Source of the DNA: Camillea tinctor | Taxonomy: Eukaryota; Ascomycota; Sordariomycetes; Xylariales; Xylariaceae | Direction: 5' to 3' | Length of the DNA: 64,000 nucleotides | Assembly: GCA_022578605.1 (NCBI GenBank) | Contig: MU394069.1 | Location: 558,001-622,000 of the forward strand | Shown: positions 45,827 through 57,230 of the stretch, in pieces | Layout of the letters: every line of letters begins with the position of its first letter | Numbering within the stretch: position 1 is the stretch's first letter | Made by a program: the position numbers and the translations under genes | Notes under the pieces: generated by a model | Seen by the model: only the letters and a program-made list of their open reading frames with translations | The model's database searches: none | Told to the model about the DNA's origin: nothing

Positions 45827-47884
45827 TCATCTCCCGCTCTCACTGGCCCTCTCCTCTTCTTCCTGCTTCCTCTTTTTTTCTATTGTTTGCCGTGTGTCAA
45901 GGGTGAACTCGTCGAGCTTCTTAGTCTGGGCTTTGGAAGCCTGGAGTTTTGAAAGGCCCTTCTGGGACATGACGGCCTCGCGAGCCTTGTCCAGGTAAAA
46001 CTGCGACCGCGTCCTCGCCGCTGGGAATATAAGCGATGGGTTGCCCTGATCGTCACTGGCTGCTTCGGGGATCATGGGAGTACGCAACTCCTCCTCCTCC
46101 ATCTCGAGGTCTGCATTTACACTGCCCTCTTCTATATCCTCTTCCAGTTGCGCCTTAAACTTGCGAAGCCTGCCCGTGTAGGGCTCTCCGGGGTACGTTT
46201 GGCCGGAAGCCTTCCATTCGTCGTCGCTAACCATCTCCACGACACGGATGAAGTGCTTGCCTCGTCGCAGGATCAGAATTTTTTGGTCTATGAGAAAGTT
46301 CTGAGTTTCCTGCGGGAACCAGTTCTTTACCGGCGTGAAAGTGAGCTCCCCGTAGGACATGCCCTTGTTCCACGAGGCGGGCTGGCCGGGAGAACCTCCG
46401 ATATAGGCTCCCTGGCTGGAAACTAGACGATGAGCGGCTGATATACTGTCCGCTAGTCCTGCAGCATGTAAAATGCGGCTGATAGATGAACCCATGATAA
46501 GGGATCTAGGAAGTTTGATATCCGTCCGGAATCCAAGGGAGCTGGCAAGCGTGGCAGTTCCGCGTTGTTCAGGGTATTGTCCTACCGATTCCGGATTCAC
46601 GGTGGACGGTATCGCCAATGTTGGATTTCTTTTATTAAACAAGGTCTTATGTTGGGCTTGTGTCCTTTCAGCCTCGGCAGCTCCGTGAACTAGAGTAACT
46701 ACTTCACGTGCAAGGGCATGTTGGGCGATGCGCGCAGAGGGGTTAACGTTGTGCTGGTCCATGATGCTCTGGATTTCGGACAAGGGAAAGAAGGTGAAAA
46801 GCTTGAGCAGGCGCTCCATGTCGTCGTCAGCTCGTCTCATAAGATAGCCATAGAGGTCGAAGGGGCTGGTCTGGAAGGGATCTAGCCAGACGGCATTTCC
46901 AGCGGACTTGCCAAACTTGACGCCCTTGGAATCGGTCAAAAGCGGCACGGTGAAGCCGACAGGGGTGTTGAGTAAGGTGCGTTCCATTTTCAGGGTGGGA
47001 TCCGGTTCAGTATCACGCAGAAATTTGACGCACTCGATACCGGTGATTATGTTGCCATATTGGTCGGAGCCTCCGATCTGCATGTTGATATTCAGCTTGC
47101 CGGAGAACATATACCACCAATCCCAGGCCTGTAGCAAGGGGTAGACGAACTCGGCAACGGACATGCCATCACCCTCGTTCAGCTTCCGCTGGACGGTGTC
47201 ACGCGATAACATGGGACCTAGGCGCATGCCCCTGAAAAGACGCGAGGCACACTCCATAATGGAGACCTGGTTATGCCAGGCGCTGTTGTTGAGGAGGGCA
47301 CGGCGCCAGATCCACTGCTTCTGGTAACCGAAGCGCCGAGCATTGGCCTCGACGTTGAGCCATAGGCGCTTCAGCTGGTAGTGGATCTTGGTAATATTCA
47401 TGGACATGTCGGCGCGGGTGAGGGCATCTCTGGTGGTTAGGCGATCGGTGGGATCTCCTATCCTGGCAGTGGCACCGCCAACAACGGAGATGGCCTTGTA
47501 GCCATGGATGTACATCCAGAACAGAGGCATCAAGGGAAGCAGATGGCCAAGGTGGAGGGAGGGGGCAGTAGGATCGATTCCGACATAGGCACCTATCCGC
47601 TTAAGCCTCATGAGCTCGCGAATCTGGGGGTCGGTGCCAGCAATGTCCTTGACATAACCACGTTCCCTGAACACATCCCAGAGATTTGGTACCTCCCCCT
47701 GAGCAATTTTTATGGACTGTTCCTGCCACTCGAGGGCAGCCAGGCGCTCCTTTTCTATGACCTTGGTACCTTTAGACCTGGACTGTTGTCGGCCGGGGAC
47801 GAGGGAGCGCAAAAGACATGATCGGCAAAGAAGGGTAGGCCGGGCTACGTAAGAAGAAGCCCGAAGGAGGGAGGCCGCAACCAT
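45827..47884 (-). CDS. cyt-18: Mitochondrial tyrosyl-tRNA synthetase, CYT-18 type
   Basis: An intronless 685-residue protein. An Arg/Ser-rich start (MVAASLLRASSYVARP) is a plausible mitochondrial leader. Class I synthetase motifs: YVGIDPTAPSLHLGHL (HIGH-type HLGHL at 111-115), the GGSDQYGNI tyrosine-site loop at 271-279, and KFGKS (323-327) for KMSKS. The C-terminal S4-like region includes SAAHRLVSSQGAYIGG. It charges mitochondrial tRNA-Tyr. In Pezizomycotina, this enzyme (N. crassa CYT-18, similar length) also stabilises group I introns for splicing, using an N-terminal extension and insertions absent from bacterial TyrRS. The extra N-terminal and linker residues here suggest the same, as inference. 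An unusual feature is the acidic, then Lys/Gln/Glu-rich coiled-coil tail of about 100 residues. Divergent from SDH4. Confidence 0.93.
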   Translation of the reverse strand: MVAASLLRASSYVARPTLLCRSCLLRSLVPGRQQSRSKGTKVIEKERLAALEWQEQSIKIAQGEVPNLWDVFRERGYVKDIAGTDPQIRELMRLKRIGAYVGIDPTAPSLHLGHLLPLMPLFWMYIHGYKAISVVGGATARIGDPTDRLTTRDALTRADMSMNITKIHYQLKRLWLNVEANARRFGYQKQWIWRRALLNNSAWHNQVSIMECASRLFRGMRLGPMLSRDTVQRKLNEGDGMSVAEFVYPLLQAWDWWYMFSGKLNINMQIGGSDQYGNIITGIECVKFLRDTEPDPTLKMERTLLNTPVGFTVPLLTDSKGVKFGKSAGNAVWLDPFQTSPFDLYGYLMRRADDDMERLLKLFTFFPLSEIQSIMDQHNVNPSARIAQHALAREVVTLVHGAAEAERTQAQHKTLFNKRNPTLAIPSTVNPESVGQYPEQRGTATLASSLGFRTDIKLPRSLIMGSSISRILHAAGLADSISAAHRLVSSQGAYIGGSPGQPASWNKGMSYGELTFTPVKNWFPQETQNFLIDQKILILRRGKHFIRVVEMVSDDEWKASGQTYPGEPYTGRLRKFKAQLEEDIEEGSVNADLEMEEEELRTPMIPEAASDDQGNPSLIFPAARTRSQFYLDKAREAVMSQKGLSKLQASKAQTKKLDEFTLDTRQTIEKKRKQEEEERASESGR

Positions 47885-48860
47885 GGTATGTTATGTTATT
47901 ATAACAATATTTCGGGTTGGGTTTTTGGTGGTAGTAGTAGCGGTGGTGGTGGTGGTGGTGATGGTGTCGGTGGTGTTAGTGAAGGAGAGGAATAGAAAAA
48001 ATAAAGAGGAAAAAAAAAAGGGAAGAAAGATGAGCAACACAAGCTCTAGAGAATAGGGGTGCTAAGAGTACATTGAGTCGAAGGACCAATACATCAACAC
48101 CAATGTCAAATGCGACAATCGTTGAATTCGATGTTTTCAATGTTTGGTGTTTTTCTTTCCTTTTTTTTTTTTTTTTTTTTTTTTTTTCAATTCTCATCTC
48201 TACTAATACTAAATTCCCCAAATGATAAGGTTTCTTAGTGGGATAAAAGAACCCCGATAAGAGGTATAGTGGGATGACCGGGATGCAGAGGTCCCCATTT
48301 ATTCTTCTATCTTATCTTGATTTTGTATGTACCCCTCCGGTCCCAGTCCCAGTCCTAGTCTAACAATCTTCACCTGTCAGAAAGAGAGGGACTAAGTACA
48401 TAGGTACATAACAGTAACAAAACTAGCCTACCGCATCGGGTCAAGGCCAACCAATAAAAACGCCCGTAAAGCGTATTTGTCCTCGGCAATTGTCTCTTGT
48501 CCATTCTGCCCATCCGTTTTGTCCATCGTTCCGTCACTTATTTCCATCTTTAACTCTTTTAACTCTTTTTAATCACTTGTGATAGTTAGACGCATCATCA
48601 TCATCATCTCTCTCCGTTTCAACGCACCTTGCTACCTATTGTTAGTATTTATTATCACCAACTCAATCCAACCCAATCCAATCCAATTGCTCAACTCAAC
48701 TCTAACCGATATACAAATTATACAGACAGCAAGAAAGAAAGAGGGATATAAACTAGTGAGCGAAAGGAAAAGGAACGAATTCAGTTTTACCCGGCGCAAA
48801 GGAATCAAGAGATTGGGAGAGAGAAAGAGAGAGGAGAAGAGGGAAAAAGAAGAGATAATA
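47885..48860. other. Divergent promoter region of TyrRS and SDH4, with microsatellites
   Basis: 976 bases between the start codons of two mitochondrial-protein genes. It holds a GGT-rich tract (about 47930-47990), a 27-base poly-T run at 48161-48187, and a CAT repeat at about 48594-48606. No additional gene. Confidence 0.6.
48161..48187. repeat. Poly-T tract (27 nt)
   Basis: Twenty-seven uninterrupted T in the TyrRS/SDH4 promoter region. Such a run is likely length-variable and prone to sequencing error. Confidence 0.9.
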
Positions 48861-49716
48861 ATGGCCTCAATAATCCGACCAACACTGCTCCGGCAGACTG
48901 GCCTCGCCGCCTCAATAACCCGACGAGCTGCTTCTGCTGCTGCTGCTCCCACAAGCATCTTCGCCTTGAACTCGGCCTTCCGGTCCACCGTCGCTAAGGA
49001 TGCCATGCGCGTCGCTGCTTTCCACGCCTCGAGCCGGAGAAGTCTACTTCCTCCGGGACCTCGTACGTATCCCCATTTGGCTATTACTCCAAGGCAAAAG
49101 GCAAAAGAAAGAAGAATGAGAAGAACAAGAAATGCGATTTTATTATACTAACTAGTCCTTCTTCTACAGAGGTTATCAAGGGATCCGGTACGTGTTAATC
49201 TATCTACTATACTCCCCCCTCTTTTTCCATCTGAGAGAACCCCCTTTCAGTTGTAAAAGCTGTATTATACCCACTCCCTCTTACCCCCCAAATAAAACCC
49301 AAGAAGAAAAGAAGAAGTATATACCCTTTGACAAAAGCTTACCTCTCCCTCTCCCCATAAAAGTCAACGATCCCGCGCCCGTCCCCGAACCCCACTCCAC
49401 GCACGGGTCCTACCACTGGACCTTCGAGCGGGCCATCGCCGCGGGGCTCATCCCCCTGACCGTCGCGCCCTTCGCCGCGGGGACCCTGAACCCGGGGACC
49501 GACGCCGCGCTCTGCGCGCTGATGCTCGTGCACAGCCACCTGGGGTTCCAGGCGGTGATCATCGACTACGTGCCCACGTCGCGCTACCCGGGCCTGCGCA
49601 AGGCCTGCATGTGGCTGCTCAACGCGGCCACCGTGCTCGTCGGCGTGGGGCTCTACGAGTTCGAGACCAACGACGTGGGCGTTACCGAGGCGATCAAGCG
49701 GGTTTGGAAGGCGTAA
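48861..49716 (+). CDS. SDH4: Succinate dehydrogenase membrane anchor subunit (CybS)
   Basis: Three exons: 48861-49062, 49170-49187 and 49364-49716, joining to 190 residues. The middle exon is only 18 nt. The N-terminus (MASIIRPTLLRQTGLAASITRRAAS) is a mitochondrial targeting sequence. The mature part matches CybS/SdhD: STHGSYHWTFERAIAAGLIPL (TM1), LMLVHSHLGFQAVIIDYVP (TM2, with the His of the heme b site and the DY of the quinone site) and CMWLLNAATVLVGVGLYEFETNDVG (TM3). The protein anchors complex II in the inner mitochondrial membrane and helps bind ubiquinone. The ATG is preceded by a purine-rich leader. Ends with KRVWKA. Convergent with VPS53. Confidence 0.92.
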
Positions 49717-50577
49717 GGGCGGGTTTTGGGAATGGAAAACCAAAGCAAAAAAAAAAAAAAAAAAAAAAAAAGAGAGAGTAGGGGTATGGGGAAGATGGGG
49801 TATGGAAGCGATGGGAAAGGATGCGTTGCGTAGGACTTTAAGCGAAAATGCCACGCCTTAACTGTTTCTCTTCGAGGGTTTTTCTGGGGGTTATGCAACC
49901 CGACTTTCTGAATTCTGGAGTAGTAGATCGATCTATTCCTCATACTAGTTACCTAGCCTAGGGTAACATCTTGAGACTAGGATGCTACAGGATGAAAAAA
50001 ACAAAACCGGTCAGTCGGGTCCATCGGGGAGAAAAGGGGAGTGGAAAGAAGACGAAATTCCGTTATGTATGGTATGCGTTTGTATAAGATACTCAAAAGA
50101 ATTCGTTCAAACTGAGCCTTGCAGTCTGGGTCCGTCATTGGATAGGGAAACGGAGAAGAAAGTCCAGAACTATCTAGAAAGAAAAGGGGCCGAAAGTGAT
50201 TGATTGCTAATAAGAGGGTATGCAGACAGACAGATATAATTCAAATATGTAAAACATAGGTAGGTAACCTAAGATTTTTCGTATAAAAAACTATGTAAAA
50301 CTCCCTTTTACGTCTTGACATATCTTTCATTTAGGTAACTTAGGTGGGTATCTTTAATATGCAGTTTTTTTTCCCACGTTATACCTTACTTGTATCCACG
50401 TTCTTTTTCTACCTCGTTCAATGATAAATATGTTATCGGAATATATTCTTTTATTTGCACCGCTCGCTCGTCCACTCATCTTATATCGATAATATCAGTT
50501 CCCATACACTACGTCACCCCCTTTTTCTCTCGCATAGCGCCCCCCCCCCTCCCCCAATCATCCATCTCTTCCTCCCT
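49717..50577. other. Spacer between convergent SDH4 and VPS53 genes
   Basis: 3' flanks of both genes. A 25-base poly-A run lies at 49747-49771, just after the SDH4 stop. A C-rich run is at about 50539-50554. No gene is seen. Confidence 0.6.
49747..49771. repeat. Poly-A tract (25 nt)
   Basis: Uninterrupted A run 30 bases after the SDH4 stop codon. Homopolymer lengths here may be unreliable. Confidence 0.9.
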
Positions 50578-53277
50578 TTACCTTCCAGTATCCTCCGCAC
50601 TCCCATCCCTCTTCCCAAACCTAGCCCCCAGACCCCCTATATCTCGACGGAAGAACTTTCCGAAATTCTTCAGGTTCTCGTTAATCGTCGCCGTGTTGTT
50701 ATTGTTCTGCTGCCCCCCTAGTCCCCCTCCTACTACCCCTCCGATGTTATTCCCGATCCCGAGTCCTATCCCCCCTTGCTGTGAGGGCGTACCGATCCTC
50801 TCGACGCCGTCTCTCGCCGCACTGAGTAACTTCTCCCCTAGGCTCGCGGCATCAAACCTTGTTGTCCCTTGCGCCGAGGACAACAGCGCCGCGGCTCCGG
50901 GAGTGCTACCAAGTCCCGAGCTGCCGAGCCCCGACGTGTTCAGCAGCGGTGTCAGTAGCGGGCTCTGCGCTACCAGCTTGTTGTTCCCGCCGTTAGCGCT
51001 CGAGTCGCGATGGATGCCAAAGAGCTCGATCAGATGGCCCTGGTCCTGCTTGCGCACGCCCTTGAGCTCGAGGATTTTCTTGAAGTTGGTGTCTGAGCGG
51101 TCGCCGATGTGGATTAGGTACGCCTGCACGAGGCCCTCGGGCGGGGAGGGCCGCACTTGCAGCGTCTTGAGTAGTGGGTCGATGCGCGTCATCGTTGCGT
51201 TCACGCGCTTGACGAAGCTGGCGGGCGGGGCCTGCGGCGTGCCCGGTGTCGACGAGGGGTTGTGGTACGAGAGGAGATTTTCGAATGACTTAGTTAGGAC
51301 ATACTTATCCAAAAGCATCTATCGTTACTAGTTAGTCATGCGCCACGACGTATAACCTTAGAATACGAGACTTACCTGTTCAGCGCCAACCTCGGAGACA
51401 GGCCGGCACTGTACGATAGTAGATATGTACGTATTGGCCAGGTGCTCTACGAGATTGTCTGCAACGGCACGCGCGTATTGCTGCTTGACGACTAGTCCCA
51501 GAATTTCCTTCGCCTTGTTATTAACATGGGAAACCAACTCCCCCACGTAGGAGCTCTGGTCCCCGACGCTCTCCATCTTGCTCCAGTTCGTATTCTTCAT
51601 CTCGCGCCAGGCGCCCTCGCAGTCCGCCTCAATCTTGTTAACTAGAGAGAGAACAGCCGTACTTGCCACGCCCAAGAACGCATCGGCTTGTGATGTCAAG
51701 TCGACCTTACCGACGAGCTCATTGTCAATACGCTTTTTGATACTCTCCTCAAGCTGGCCCGTATTGGTGTGCCAGAAATCTGCCGTGTTCAGCACAAGAA
51801 CCACGTCTCGTACGGACGCCGCCGACGGCCCCGTTTTTTGTAATATAGCAAGTAGAACCTGTTGTGCATACTCGTCAAGGTATTTGGCAAGGGTCTTGGT
51901 TAAATCTAATAGGCGTTCACTCGTAGAGAGCTTCGCGCACTGTGAAAGGGTGAGTTTATAAAAGTGGAAAAGTTCGATGGCGGAGCTGATGACCGCCTGT
52001 GGTGAGAATTCCTCGTCAGGCGGCAGTAAAGGCTGGGATTTGTACTTGGGTATCATGCTCGCTAATGCCTTGTCTTGAGACTCGACCCAGAGGCTCAAGT
52101 ATGGTTCGAAGGCGACTGATATGGATCCATTGAAGGTATGTGTCCTCTCGTCGGAGGAGCTGAGGGTGTCGATGCTCGCGCGCGGGTTACTAGCGAACCT
52201 CTTCTCGAGGCTCTGCTCGAAATCCATTGTTTCCTGCAAACAGCTCAAAAGTAGATTGACGTCAATCTTCGCTCCGTCGACCCTCCTCATGCTCTTCTCT
52301 AGAATGCCCCGGTAATCGTCCTTCGTCCCGTCACAGAAAGACATGGCTAGGGTCTCGCCAACCCTCCAGTGCGGCGGGAATATCACCGCATGCTCCTCTT
52401 CGTAAACCTTCATCATCCTCTTGAACCAAGCGTACCGCCTCCCAATATTGTCTAGGTTGCCGGCCTCATCATTACCCCTGAACACCTGCCTATACTCGCG
52501 CAACTCGGTATTCACATACCAGGTGACGAGCCTCGCCTTGGCGGTTTCCCCCAGCGCATCCATCACACCGCAGGCCTCGACCAGCGTGGCCCTGCGGGAT
52601 CCAACTTCCCCTTTCGCAAAGGCGATTTCGAAATCCTCGCAAACCTGTTCAAGCAACTCGCGCTGCAGTTCCCCGACACCACGGCTTAAGGTGGCGATCT
52701 GGTCGATGCTGCGATAGCTGTTGAAGTGGCGCATGAGCTGGAGGACAGCTTGCAGCAAGCTGGCACATTCGCGATACTGGCGTGTCTTGGCTAGGCCGCG
52801 CAGTTGCTCGTAGGCGGTGGTTAACATCTGTAAACGCTTCAGGGCGGTCATGGATAGAGTCAGGTTCCGCTTGGTGCCATCGAGGCGCTTGATATCGGCA
52901 GTCATGGATGTAATGTTCTGCTCGGTCTGGATGGCGCGCGACCGGACGGTCTCGATCTTACGGAACAGATCAGCCAGTTCGGCCTGGGCGGACTGCATGC
53001 GCTCGAGGGACGAATCGGGTCCATAGGCCTGAGTGGTCTGCAGGCTCGAGATCTCGGTGGAGAGGTCATAGTGTTCGGATCGGAGGGTGGTCGATACACG
53101 GCTAATGGAAGAAACGGTGGACGGGTGGGAGAAGAGGAGGTTCAGATGTTGGATGGGGTCGTAGTCCACTGTGTGTGTCCATTCGCATTAGTTGCAGTTA
53201 CAGGTACAGGTACAACGCCTCTGGTGATCAAACCAACCTGCGTCCAACGACATAGCTTCGGGTGCATTGCCGTTCAT
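50578..53277 (-). CDS. VPS53: GARP complex subunit Vps53
   Basis: Three exons: 53277-53238, 53168-51376 and 51318-50578, joining to 857 residues. Splicing restores MNGNAPEAMSLDAVDYDPIQ. The N-terminal half has the Vps53 signature: YDPIQHLNLLFSHPSTVSSI, a coiled-coil helix with many Gln/Glu heptads (about residues 45-120), and LQMLTTAYEQLRGLAKTRQY. Further on are ERRYAWF-type (RRYAWFKRMMKVYEEEHA) and FPPHWRVGETLAMSFC. The third exon carries the conserved LLDKYVLTKSFENLL and LIHIGDRSDTNFKKILELKG. Vps53, with Vps51, Vps52 and Vps54, tethers endosome-derived vesicles at the trans-Golgi. The C-terminal 130 residues are low complexity (Gly/Asn/Ser). The first intron is 69 nt and the second 57 nt. 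Confidence 0.94.
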
Positions 53278-54965
53278 CTTGGGCAGTGTAAGAAATGACG
53301 TTGTCCCCTTCGCATTGGCCTATAATTATTTGTTTCCTGTCTCCTCGTATATCTTTCTAAAAGCATAGCTGTCGTCGCCATCTACCATATACTGAGTGGG
53401 GATGGTGGTGGTGTGGATTTGAGCATAGCATAAGACCGAATGCGTTGGAATGGTTATAGGTGTAGTTGTTAGTTGTAGGTGTAAGTTGTAGGTGTAAGTG
53501 TTTAAAGAGGTGTAGGTTAATAAGGTGGATAGCTGAAGGGAGAGAGAGATTCAATCACGTGTTAGTAAGCTAGTCTTAAACTCTACTAACCTACAACTAC
53601 ATATAAAGTATACGTTGTGCAATACGCAGCTCCTAAAACCCCTTAACTGTGGAATTACGTACTTGTCTACCTAGGTTCATAAATGCTAGGGCTGTTGACC
53701 AATCAATCGTCGTGCTCTGCCCCAAGTAGTACAAGTAACTTATTACATGTTCCACTACCTACATAACCACTAACCTATAAGTAGTGTTGGTATGTACATA
53801 CTATAGCGGCCTCTAACTGCCTCCACATACATATACAGTTTCGGTACTTACTTGGCAACAACTTTTGAAACCCCAACTCTTCAGTATATACCTATTAATT
53901 GATATATGTATGTACTTACCAGTAGCTACTATCAACATATTCAATATGGAATTTAATACCCCTTTTTTTTTCTCTCAACTCACAAGCCCCCTTTTTATTA
54001 ATACATAGTTCAATCCCGCTCAATCCCGTTCTACATAGCTACCTCTTAGGCACTTAGTGTAGGTAAATGTTAAATATAGTTGGCAGATATGTCTTGATAT
54101 CATTTATCAACTTGTAAAATTCCATTCAATTTATCAAACAAAACCAACCCATTGTGATGAAAGTCTATACAAACAACCAACCCATGCAAAGTAGAATAAT
54201 AAATACATGTAAAATCAGCAAAGTCAAGTATATAGAAGTGTAGCAGTTTAGCAGTTGTATGTATGTATAACGCCCCTTCTCCCCAGTACCCCCTTTTTTA
54301 ACCCTCTGATCGTGTATAGTAAAAAGAAAAAAAAAGTATAAAAAAAGGCTACTATAGGTGGTTTTTTTTGGGTCGTTCTTTTCTCTCCTCTCGTTTTTCT
54401 CTTCCCTCGATCGCTATTGTCATGTGTGCTGTATCATTTTTTTATGTACGTGGCTGTGGATCCGCACACCCTCATGCACCATCTTGCCGTTGTCATAATG
54501 ATATCCGTGGTAGTTCAGTCTTCTCTTTCCCCCCATTCTTTTTCTTCTTTTCAAAGCACAACGCTGGGCAAATGCTATACAATGTTAGGATAGGAAAGGA
54601 AACGAATCGGAAGCATGTCGTCGTGAATGAATAGTTCGCCCTTCCCCATCCTCTTTCGTAGAACCCCCCTTATTTTTGATTTGTTTTGTTGAGCTTCTAC
54701 CCCCCAAAACGCCCGCCAAGAAATGATTGCAACAAAATCAAAACAAAAAACAGCAAATTGTGATAATTCCTGAGACCCCATGATTTGATATGGAAATATA
54801 GTCGGTTAATCGGCAGAAGGATCAAATAAGAATAAAAGAAAAGGGGCATGCTATGTATCTCTTCGGGCGGCTAGGTTGGGTAATGCTCTGCCCAAGTTGA
54901 ACATAAGAATCGAGCGAGCCATCGGAGACATGTCATGCATGCATCCATGGGATGATGCAGAAGAT
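53278..54965. other. Intergenic region between VPS53 and GH18 genes
   Basis: 1.7 kb. VPS53 promoter on the left and GH18 3' flank on the right. A GTAGGTGTAAG-type repeat is at about 53455-53515. AT-rich DNA with TACCTAGG words follows at 53665-54270. No gene is supported. Confidence 0.5.
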
Positions 54966-56480
54966 TCAAGACGTGTGCAACGCTCGGAAACCGGCCGCGA
55001 TTAGGCTTCGGGATTTGTCACGGGCATCCGCAGGACCTGACCAGTAGAATAGACCCTAGATGCAAGAGCGAAGATTAGGTTTCAGGGACACGAGAAGACA
55101 CGCATATTCTGGAGGTGGGCGGGGAGGGGGGTTCGACGATGATGAGTGGTTGGTTGGGTTTGGGTTGTGAAGCAAATTCGAGGGGGAAGGGGGAAACAGT
55201 CAGGGGGTTATGTGGTTGAGTGAGAAACAACAAGGAGATGGAGGTGGTGATTATGGCCATTAAAAATATATATATATGAAAAAGATAACAAGAGAAGAAA
55301 AAGTACTACACTTACACCCAAGCCCTTCTGCTTACAATACGCAGCCTTCATTTTGACCGTTTCGGGATTGTCATAACTAACGAAGCCGCCGTCTCCACCG
55401 ACGCACCACGCTGCACCTATGCCTTTGTCTACGACCTCCTTGGTGTTCTTCCGCGGCAGCGCGCTGTACTCGAACGAGCCATTCGCATCTCCGCCCACCC
55501 CCCTGTGACGATGCCCGGGGCCGCTGACGCCAAGGAAGCTCCGCCCGAATACCGGGATACCCAGCAGGATCTTCTTGGGCGGGCAGCCTTGGCTCATCAG
55601 GTACGCGACGCCCGCGGAGGCGGACGGTTCCTCCCTGTTAGTCGTGTATAGCTGCGCGTGGTGCCCACTCCGCGGCGTCCAGTGCCCGTAGAAGTCGTAC
55701 GCCTTGAGGTTGACCATGTCGAGATAGTGCGCCATCTGCGCGATGTCGATGTTGCGCAGGATCGCCTGCACCGCCGGCAGGGCTGCCGTCACTAGGAACT
55801 GCTCCTCCGGGAGGTGGATTCGGGTGCTTGCTAGGAGCGCGATGAAATTGGTACCCTGCTGGGTGTCCAACGGGTATCCCCAGTCGACTGTTTTCCTCCT
55901 ATCAGCACGATGGGATCACCACAAACAAGGAGGGCAAGAAAGCCCTACAAGGGGGTGTGAAGGGGAAAGAAAGAAAGGAGAGACCATACTGTCAATACCA
56001 TCGAGACCGGACGCCTCTACAAGCCCTCGCGCCGAACGCGCAAAGTTGTCTCGCGCCAGCGTGTTGGAGGCGACTACAGGGAAATTCTGGTTCGATAGAG
56101 GGCCGCCGATTGACAGGACTACCCTCAGGTGTGGATGCGCCTGTTTGAGGTGCATCAGAGATCCGAGACCACCATTGACGCCATCACAAGGTATTTTCGC
56201 GTCCGCCCACTCGTCGTTTAGCTTTTTATTTATAGTTTAAAATAATTAGCCATATATTCCCGACAACGTGATAGAGGAGAGTTGAGCGACGACTTACAAG
56301 CACAGACCCGTCCGCCGCAACGGTAGCATGGGCATAGTACACCTGATTTACACAGCTGTAGTTCATCATCCCTGGCGTGGCGCCATTGTAGATTCCTGAA
56401 TTCGGGAAGTAGACAGCATTCGTGTACATGACACTCGAGATGCTAGCGGATAAGCGCCGCCGGGAAGACGACGGGTTCAT
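54966..56480 (-). CDS. GH18 chitinase-like protein lacking the catalytic Glu
   Basis: Four exons: 56480-56298, 56221-55990, 55887-55316 and 55055-54966, joining to 358 residues. The GH18 barrel can be followed: YTNAVYFPNSGIYNG (strand 1), LRVVLSIGGPLSNQNF (SxGG motif), then DGIDIDWGYP (strand 4; residues 135-144, joined by splicing), MVNLKAYDFYGHW (strand 6, with Met-Tyr-Asp) and GLFYWSGPAD (strand 8). In active chitinases, strand 4 reads DxxDxDxE. Here the Glu position is Gly142 (codon GGA), so normal acid catalysis should be lost. No signal peptide is seen at this start. The last intron is long (260 nt), and its acceptor is supported by the GLFYW block. It may be a chitin-binding (chilectin-like) protein, a degenerate gene, or reflect a base error. 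Confidence 0.82.
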
Positions 56481-56986
56481 TATTACAAATCGGGGACGCT
56501 CGAGTGGTTGACGATCAAGCTAGGAGAGAATTGCGCAAGGGGTGAGAGTGGAGGGAAGGAGAAGGATCAGGCAAAGTTTAATAGAATAAGACAAAGTATA
56601 GCAAAACAGAAGCAAGGCCAGGCGGGTGAGTTTGGTACCAAATACAAGAAGCGGAGGATGCTCCGGTATTAGTCAACAAGAACGGCGACAACAAATACAA
56701 CAGGGGACGGAGAGATTATACACGGAGAGACACATGTTGGGACGGCCTTGAAGATATAAACCACCATGCGATTTTCCAGAAGGCCAAGGGCAACCCCCCG
56801 TGGAACTTTGCATTCTCTTTGTCTCAAACCTCCAAAGATATTATTAGGATCCCGGGGGGGGGGGGGGGGGGGACGACAATGGCCTAAAAAAAAATTTATA
56901 GGAAGTTTGAAAACCCCCAGTCCAAGACGGAGCGGTGGAGAAAAAATTGCGGCAAAACCAACAATTAACAGNNNNNNNNNNCTCCA

Positions 56987-57045
<59 letters not shown>

Positions 57046-57230
57046 CCCCCCGCGCCCCCCCCCCCCCCCCACGACAATGGCCTAAAGAAAACTTTATAGG
57101 AAGTTTGATAACCGCCAGTCCTAGACGGAGCTGTGGAGAACAAATTGCGGCATCACCAACATTTACCAGAAGGGAACCCATCCCCCCAGGTAGATATTTG
57201 AATTTACCTCAACGGAGATCGTTCCCTGGG
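56481..57230. other. Low-quality region: scaffold gap, poly-G and poly-C runs, duplicated 99-bp segment
   Basis: It contains a 10-N gap at 56972-56981, a 19-base G run (56854-56872), a C-dominated run from 56989 to 57070, and two nearly identical 99-bp segments flanking the gap. ORFs through it are homopolymer artefacts. It may also include the GH18 promoter next to 56481. Confidence 0.85.
56873..57169. repeat. Two 99-bp near-identical direct copies flanking an N gap (likely assembly duplicate)
   Basis: Copy A is 56873-56971 and copy B is 57071-57169. Both begin ACGACAATGGCCTAAA and differ at about eleven positions. Most differences change copy A to A or G, as in low-quality read ends. Poly-G/poly-C runs abut both copies. 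The simplest reading is one locus placed twice across a gap. Confidence 0.7.
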
